Assembly (NCBI GenBank): GCA_021613375.1
Contig: CM038703.1
Coordinates: 24,850,194 to 24,914,193, forward strand
DNA from: Megaleporinus macrocephalus
Taxonomy: Eukaryota > Chordata > Actinopteri > Characiformes > Anostomidae
Length of the DNA: 64,000 bases
Reading direction: 5' to 3'
Part shown: in pieces, positions 58,345 to 64,000 of the stretch
Layout: every line of letters starts with the position of its first letter
Numbering within the stretch: the stretch's first letter is position 1
Made by a program: the position numbers and the translations under genes
The notes under the pieces: model-generated
Databases searched by the model: none
What the model was told of the DNA's origin: nothing
Seen by the model: only the letters and a program-made list of their open reading frames with translations

Positions 58345-60950
58345 CATGTATCATTTGCTTCTTTACAAAACCTTCAAATCAGTAAGTAATGTTAACAAAT
58401 GTGTATGTTGTGACACCATGAAAGTCTATATCAAATGTCCAGTATTAAATGCATACAAGAATCCAAATAGATCTATATACATACCTACACATATACATCC
58501 CCTCATGCAATACTTACAATTGCCATAATCATAGAAACAATGTCCTTTCTGAATGTTAAACTATTACAAAGTTTGAGGGAGACTTCAGTGAATGTCCTAT
58601 AAAGCAAATACGTTAGGATGAGTAGAATTAACGTAATTTACCTATTTTTCCTAGTATATATTAAATCTGTCAATTCGGATTTTTAGGGTTAGGGTTAGGG
58701 TTAGTTATTTTTTTCATTATAAATCTTGCACAACATTAAGCCAGTCCCATTTTTGGTGTGTTTGTTTGATACAAATTTTAGTTAATGCCTTTTTATTGGT
58801 TGCTACGAGTATTTTTCAATATTACCTTGAAGCGCCCCATGTTTGTCTCTCCAGTGTTTTCAGTAACAGGGCATTCCCAGAAGATATGGTAGTGATTAGC
58901 ATTTTGTGAACCGTAATGCTTCCAACATATTGACTTGCCTGTATAGTGGCTCTTCTGCCTTGATAACGTTTCTCCAACAGAATTCCCTCCAAGTTGCTGA
59001 ATAGATGGATTGCCATTGTAGTGTGCACATACTCTCCCAGTTCTTCTTGGGAATATGATTGTCACTCTTATGTTCCCATTTTTCATTAATATATAATGAA
59101 GAGTCAATGTCTACATCTGTGAATCCTTTATACAACATTAAGATAGTCTTCTTGAGTGTCTATCTTGAGTTATATGCTGATATAAATGTTTTAATAATAC
59201 TATTATTATGAGGTTCCATAATTGTTGCTGTTTTTTATTTTCTGGTAAAAGTATTGTCTCACTTGGAGATATCTAAAAAATCTTTTGTTTCTAGGCCACA
59301 GCAGTCTTTTAAGGCTTGAAAAGAGACCTTTTACTAATCCACATTTTGAAACGATTATCTTGAGTATTAGGAGTAAAATCCAAATCAATTGAGCACCATT
59401 TCAGTATTTTCTCCATATCCATGTTCCTTAATAATAATATTCCGAATTTACAATGATAGTTTCACCCATGGGTTTTCAGTTGTCTATTTAGTTAGTAATA
59501 TTTTATCTGCCACCATTGCTTGGATTGAGATATCGCCTGATAACATAGTCTCTATGTCCTTCCATCCTGCCCTTATACTGTGAGTTACGCCAGCATGTCA
59601 AAGGTCTTATCTGAGCTGCAGAGAAATATTTCCGTAGGCATGGTAATGTCATTTCCCCTTTTTCCTTTTTTAGCTGGAGTGTTTAAAATTTTATCCTTGG
59701 TTTTCTGCCTCTCCAAATATATCTTGCAGTTTATCCCATTCCATGTATTGTTTTGTAGGCAATTCCACTGGTGTGGACAGAAGCAAATAGAGGAGCCATG
59801 GTAGTATGGTTTGGGGAATAAATTCCATCTTCTTTTATTTGCCTTGCCTTAACATTTATATTATCATAGTTAACTAACAGTTGGTCTTTTATATCTTTAG
59901 GCAATTTAATTCCTTGGTATCTTGACTTACTTTGCTTGCCAATCTATATTATATTTTGCCTAATCATGTGTGATGGATTGTAGTTATAAGTAATAACTTG
60001 TGGAAAGAGGCAGTTGGGTCTGATAAGTACAAAAGCAGATTGTCTGCAAATAATGCAATATGCAGTGTAAAAAGGTAAGGGTTGGAAGAGCGCACCCTTA
60101 CCTTATACCTTGCCCTAGTATAAATGTTTTTGCCAAGTCTCAGTTTAATTTTGTTTTTGCTGAAGGTTTGTCATAGAGGGTTTAAATAGCTTCAATAAGC
60201 TTAATCCGAACCTGATGATTTATTGGTCTTCTAGTGGCCTTTTGTAGTTCTTCTATAGTAATTTCTACTGTCAATAACTAATTCGAGATTTGTTTGATAC
60301 ATGGTCTATTTTGGGATTGTTCACATTTTTTGTCTGTGTATATAGTTTCTTGTAATAGGTTTCAAAAATTCTTTGGGTTCCGTTTAATTTATAGCAAATT
60401 ACCTTTGTTGCCAGGTCTCGTATTTTGTAAATCGTTGAATCTGCCTGCTGTTTGTCATTTCCAAGCTAGTAATTTTATAGATTTACTTCCTGTTTCATAG
60501 TACCTATGTTTCAAAAACATATGTTTTTTTTTCTATCTTGTGAGTGTACAGATAGTATTTCTGTCCTGACCTTAATTTCTTTGTGTATCAATTTACTAAC
60601 ATTATTCTTATGAGCAGTTCCTAATTGTTTTAATTTGTTTTGTAATTTGACTAAGCTCTCTTATTTACATTTCTTTAGGTTTGAAGTAATGGCTATGATT
60701 TTCCTCTTATAAAATACTTGCATCACACAATGTAGTTGGTAACACCTGCCCATTATCGTTTTGTTTTTAATATTGCTCTGTTTCTTTTATTTTTTGGTCT
60801 TGACCTTTTGGTTATTAAGAATGCTACTATTCAGTTTCCAAAGAGTTGTTTTTGACTTGCAGTTCAAGCACAATGTCAGTGACATTGGTGCATGATTTTA
60901 AATGTCTGTAGAATCTTTCTCTATCTCAGTCTTTAACTCTGTGCCTGTCT
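58345..60950 (-). mobile_element. L1/Tx1-type LINE, antisense (copy B)
   Basis: The 3' UTR at 58350-58420 matches copy A. The C-terminus includes LYKGFTDVDIDSSLYINEKW, ATWREFCWRNVIKAEEPLYR and NHYHIFWECPVTE (58820-59130), then FFRYLQVRQYF (about 59255-59290). Further 5' the RT palm reads LFADNLLLYLSDP (about 60010-60045), a change of FADD to FADN. Farther upstream only scattered ORF2 remnants parallel copy A (43681-43900 against 60294-60500). It is not functional. Confidence 0.8.
58686..58706 (+). repeat. Short interstitial telomeric repeat (TTAGGG)3
   Basis: TTTTTAGGGTTAGGGTTAGG then GTTAG. Three TTAGGG units lie within the 3' UTR of L1 copy B, at the edge of about 250 bp that copy A lacks. 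Confidence 0.95.
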
Positions 60951-60960
60951 TTCAAAAAAA

Positions 60961-60975
60961 AAAAAAAAAAAAAAG
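60961..60975. repeat. Poly(A) tract
   Basis: A run of more than 20 A residues spanning about 60954-60975. It may be a retroposon tail in plus orientation, but no body was recognised upstream. Confidence 0.6.
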
Positions 60976-61071
60976 GATATAATCTATTCTTGAATAAACC
61001 GCATGTGGGTTGAAGAAGTGCATGTAATCCCACCTCTTTGGGAAAAATCTTGCCAAACGTCTAAGTCCTAT

Positions 61072-61167
61072 GTCAAGTCAAGTTTATTTATATAGCGCTT
61101 TTTACAACGATTTTGTCTCAAAGCAGCTTTACAGAGTTTTGAAAACAGAAAGTTACACACAATGTCT
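61072..61167 (-). mobile_element. Isolated CR1-like 3' tail
   Basis: TCAAGTTTATTTATATAGCG, CTTTTTACAACGATTTTGTC and AAAGCAGCTTTACAGAG are nearly identical to the 3' terminus of the CR1-like element at 31882-31980. It is an extreme 5' truncation, typical of non-LTR retrotransposition. Confidence 0.85.
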
Positions 61168-61565
61168 CTCCTTAATGTATTTATTTGTCTACTCAGTGGT
61201 TTATTTTTTTCACGCTGCTGTTGAAGAATCCAACTTAGTCGAACATTTAAGTCTCCACAATAGATAAGAACTTCTTGTGCTTCAGTGGTCATGTTAATCT
61301 TCTGAAGAAGATATACGTACTCCCTGGTGGGACATAAGTAATAAGTGTACCTTCTGGTTTGCCTTTTATTATATCTCCCTTCTTTGTCTTTAATTTCAGA
61401 AATATGTTCTTAATTGACTTTTTTATATGATGCTGAAAATACTTAAAACCTATTCTATTAAGTTTAGCATGCTCTATTTCAGTCAAGTGAATTTCCTGTA
61501 GAGGGCTATATGTAGGGGGCTTCTTAATCAGTTAATCTAACAATCCTTTTTTTGATTAGTCAATT

Positions 61566-64000
61566 AGATTCAAGATTCAAGATTCAAGAGTTTTATTGTC
61601 ATATGTACAGCAGAACAGACAGTTACACTGTACAATGAAATTCTTACTTTGCTGCTCCTCCATTCACCAATAGATAAGATAACAAATAAAAGAAATAAAA
61701 AATATATATACAAAATATACAAAGTATAACAATATAAGTTGAAGTAGATAAAAATATTTTTATAGTTAAAGAATAAAAAATAAAAGTTATGTGTGCTTTT
61801 ATGTGCAAGTATGAAGAGCAGCAGCCATAAAGTGCAAGTTGCAAGTAACGAATGTAAACAATAATGTTTGTGTGAGTAGTGAATGTAAACAGTATTCTGA
61901 CAGTACAGTGAGTGTAAGGTGCAGTTTAAATCAGACCAGTTAAAACCAGTTCAGAAAGGAGAGGTTGGAGAGGTAGTGCGTGAGGTGTTCACAAGCCTGA
62001 TGGCCTGTGAGTAGAAACTGTTTGTCAGTCTTGTGGTCCTGGACTTCACACTCCTGTAACGTCTGCCTGAAGGTAAACGTGTGAAGAGTGTGTGCTGGGG
62101 GTGTGTACTGTCCCTGATTATGTTGTGGGCCCTCCTGGTGACCCTGGTGTGGTAGATGTTCTGTAGTGAGGGGAAGGCTGCTCCTGAGATGGACTGTGCA
62201 GTTTTGATCACACGCTGGAGAGCCTTTCTGTCCTGAGCAGTAGAGTTTCCATACCAGACGATGATGGAGCTGGTAAGAACACTCTCAATCATACTCCTGT
62301 AGAAGGTGCTGAGAATTTTGGTTGGCATACCAAATTTTCTCAGCCTTCTCAGAAAGTACAGTCGCTGCTGGGACTTCCTGATGATGATCTGAGTGTTGTG
62401 GGACCAGCTGAGATCCTCACTGATGTGAATGCCAAGAAACTTAAAGGTTTTCACCCTCTCTACCTCAGTCTCCCCTATGTACAGGGGTGTGTGTAGCTCT
62501 CGCTTCCTCCTTGGATCAACAATCATTTCCTTGGTCTTGTCTGCATTCAAGGAAAGATTGTTGTCATGACACCAGGCCACCAGCTCAGCCACCTCCTTCC
62601 TGTACGCTGTCTCTTCCCCACCAGTGATCAGTCCAATGACTGTAGTATCATCAGCAAATTTGATGATGCTGGTGTTGTTCTGGGAGGCCACGCAGTCGTA
62701 TGTGAAGAGCGTGTACAGAAGGGGGCTCAGCACACAGCCTTGAGGGACCCCTGTGCTCACTGTTCTTGTGCTGGATGTGCAGCTGCCGACTCTGACTGAC
62801 TGGGGTCTGTCTGTTAGAAAGTTCAGCACCCAGTTGCAGAGGGCTGGTGTCAGTCCGAGGGTGAGGAGCTTTTCTGAGAGTCTGTGTGGGATGACCGTGT
62901 TGAATGCTGAACTGTAGTCAATAAAGAGCATTCTGACATATGTGTCCTTGCCCTCCAGGTGTGTGAGGGCTTTGTGAAGAGTAGCGTTGATTGCGTCGTC
63001 TGTAGACCGGTTCCGGCGGTATGCGAACTGTAAAGGATCTATAGTGTTGGGAATGGTCTTCCGGATGTGAGTCATGACTATCCTCTCGAAGCACTTCATC
63101 ACGATTGAAGTGAGTGCAACAGGGCGATAGTCATTTAGGCATCTCACATTACTTTTCTTTGGGAGGGGCACGATGGTGGTGGTCTTAAAACAGGATGGCA
63201 CAAAAGCTTGCGTGAGTGACAGATTGAATATGTCTACAAACACATCAGCCAGTTCTGATGAGCAAACCCTGAACGCACGCCCGGGGATGTTGTCTGGGCC
63301 TGCTGCTCTGCGTGGGTTGATTCTCATCAGGTTCCTGCGCACATCCACTGTTGTTACAATGAGTGATGGGTTCTGTGTGCTCTCCTTGGCCGCAATGTCC
63401 TTCAGTTGGTCAAGGTTGAAGACATCGAAGCGAGCATAGAACTCATTCAGCTCATCAGGCAATGCAGAATGGCTGGTTGTGAGTGCCGTGCTTGTTTGTT
63501 GATGGTTGGTGATACGGTGCAGTCCTTGCCACATGCGCCGGGAGTCTGCTGTGGTGTAGTAGCCCTCCAGCTTCAGCCTGTACTGTCTCTTAGCTTCTCT
63601 GATAGATCTACGCAGGTCGTATCTAGACCTTTTGTAGTCCTCAGCGTTGCCAGAGAGAAATGCAGTCTGGCGAGCACGTAGCATGGACCGAACTTCACCA
63701 TTTATCCATGGTTTTTGGTTGGGGTACTTTATGCAGCGCTTTGAAGGGACAATGGTTTAAATGCAGCTGCTGATGTAACCAGTTACCCCAGAAGCATAGT
63801 CCTCTAGATCAACAGAACCATCCTCTCTCACAGCAGCAGTTCTAAACACATCCCAGTTTGTACTGTCAAAGCAGTCCTGAAGCACTGAATCAGTTTCTTC
63901 ATTCCACACTTTAACAGTTTTACTCACTGGAAGTGACCGCTTGAGGAGTTGTCTGTATGCTGGGTAGAGGAAGACGGAGATGTGATCGGACTGTCCGAAG
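61566..64000 (-). mobile_element. L2/Maui-like LINE, nearly intact ORF, runs off the right edge
   Basis: The 3' tail has (AAGATTC)3 at about 61567-61590, then AGAGTTTTATTGTCATATGT and CAATGAAATTCTTACTTTGC, typical of L2 3' ends. Upstream sits a long ORF. The element continues past 64000 with endonuclease C-terminal sequence (GQSDHISVFLYPAYRQLLKR at the very edge). It is the youngest-looking LINE in the window. Confidence 0.93.
61951..63759 (-). CDS. L2 reverse transcriptase ORF (open, one upstream stop)
   Basis: A 577-codon uninterrupted reading frame (63684-61951) contains the complete [97 protein letters not shown] and the intact catalytic KFADDTTVIGL (about 62640-62672). Next come LSLNADKTKEMIVDPRRKRE, FKFLGIHISEDLSWSHNTQ and the C-terminal GNSTAQDRKALQRVIKTAQS block. 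The frame is also open upstream through NQKPWINGEVRSML and on to the window edge, apart from one TAA at 63757-63759. The protein would cleave target DNA and copy its RNA at the nick; with a single stop the element is probably only just inactivated. Confidence 0.92.

Noticed and set aside
56402..64000. ctdp1 exon 5 and later exons
   Set aside because: I searched for the conserved phosphatase-domain text that follows exon 4 and saw none; the interval is filled by L1 and L2 copies.

Overview
The window is vertebrate, almost certainly teleost, nuclear DNA. It holds short coding exons with GT/AG splice sites and the mix of transposons typical of ray-finned fish: L2/Maui-like, CR1-like, RTE-like and L1/Tx1-like LINEs, Tc1/mariner, hAT-like elements and a Gypsy-like LTR remnant, plus long GATA-type satellites. 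No bacterial features are present. The species cannot be named from sequence alone.

The one host gene I can support is ctdp1 (FCP1, the RNA polymerase II CTD phosphatase) on the + strand. Exon 1 (18503-18813), exon 2 (19762-19845), exon 3 (20630-20723) and exon 4 (56273-56401) add up to exactly 206 in-frame codons. Exon 4 ends shortly after the catalytic DLDQT motif. Intron 3 is about 35.5 kb and almost all of the repeats from 21.6 to 55.6 kb lie inside it. The rest of the gene continues beyond the right edge.

Left of ctdp1 (1-17100): an L2 LINE fragment at the edge; a decayed, intron-bearing gene or transposon (about 770-4210) with a C2H2 zinc finger and a conserved domain I associate with KDZ/Zisupton-type or 'HMG domain-containing protein 3-like' fish proteins; a CR1-like fragment abutting a Gypsy-like LTR remnant (4622-6661); an L1 ORF1 fragment; and a full-length but disabled L1 (9981-17077, 10-bp target duplication) carrying a 1.7-kb nested DNA element.

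Inside intron 3: Tc1 elements (21681-23172, 24104-26224), a three-level nest of mariner, RTE and hAT-like elements (27966-31455), an antisense CR1-like LINE with an esterase-type ORF1 (31882-36250), a 2-kb GATA/24-bp minisatellite that flips strand at about 40215, and a series of decayed antisense L1 and L2 copies. In the presumed intron 4 there are further antisense L1 copies, a short interstitial telomeric repeat and a nearly intact L2 ORF running off the right edge. Almost every LINE inside ctdp1 is antisense to the gene; the exception is the L1 remnant at 54.2-55.5 kb.
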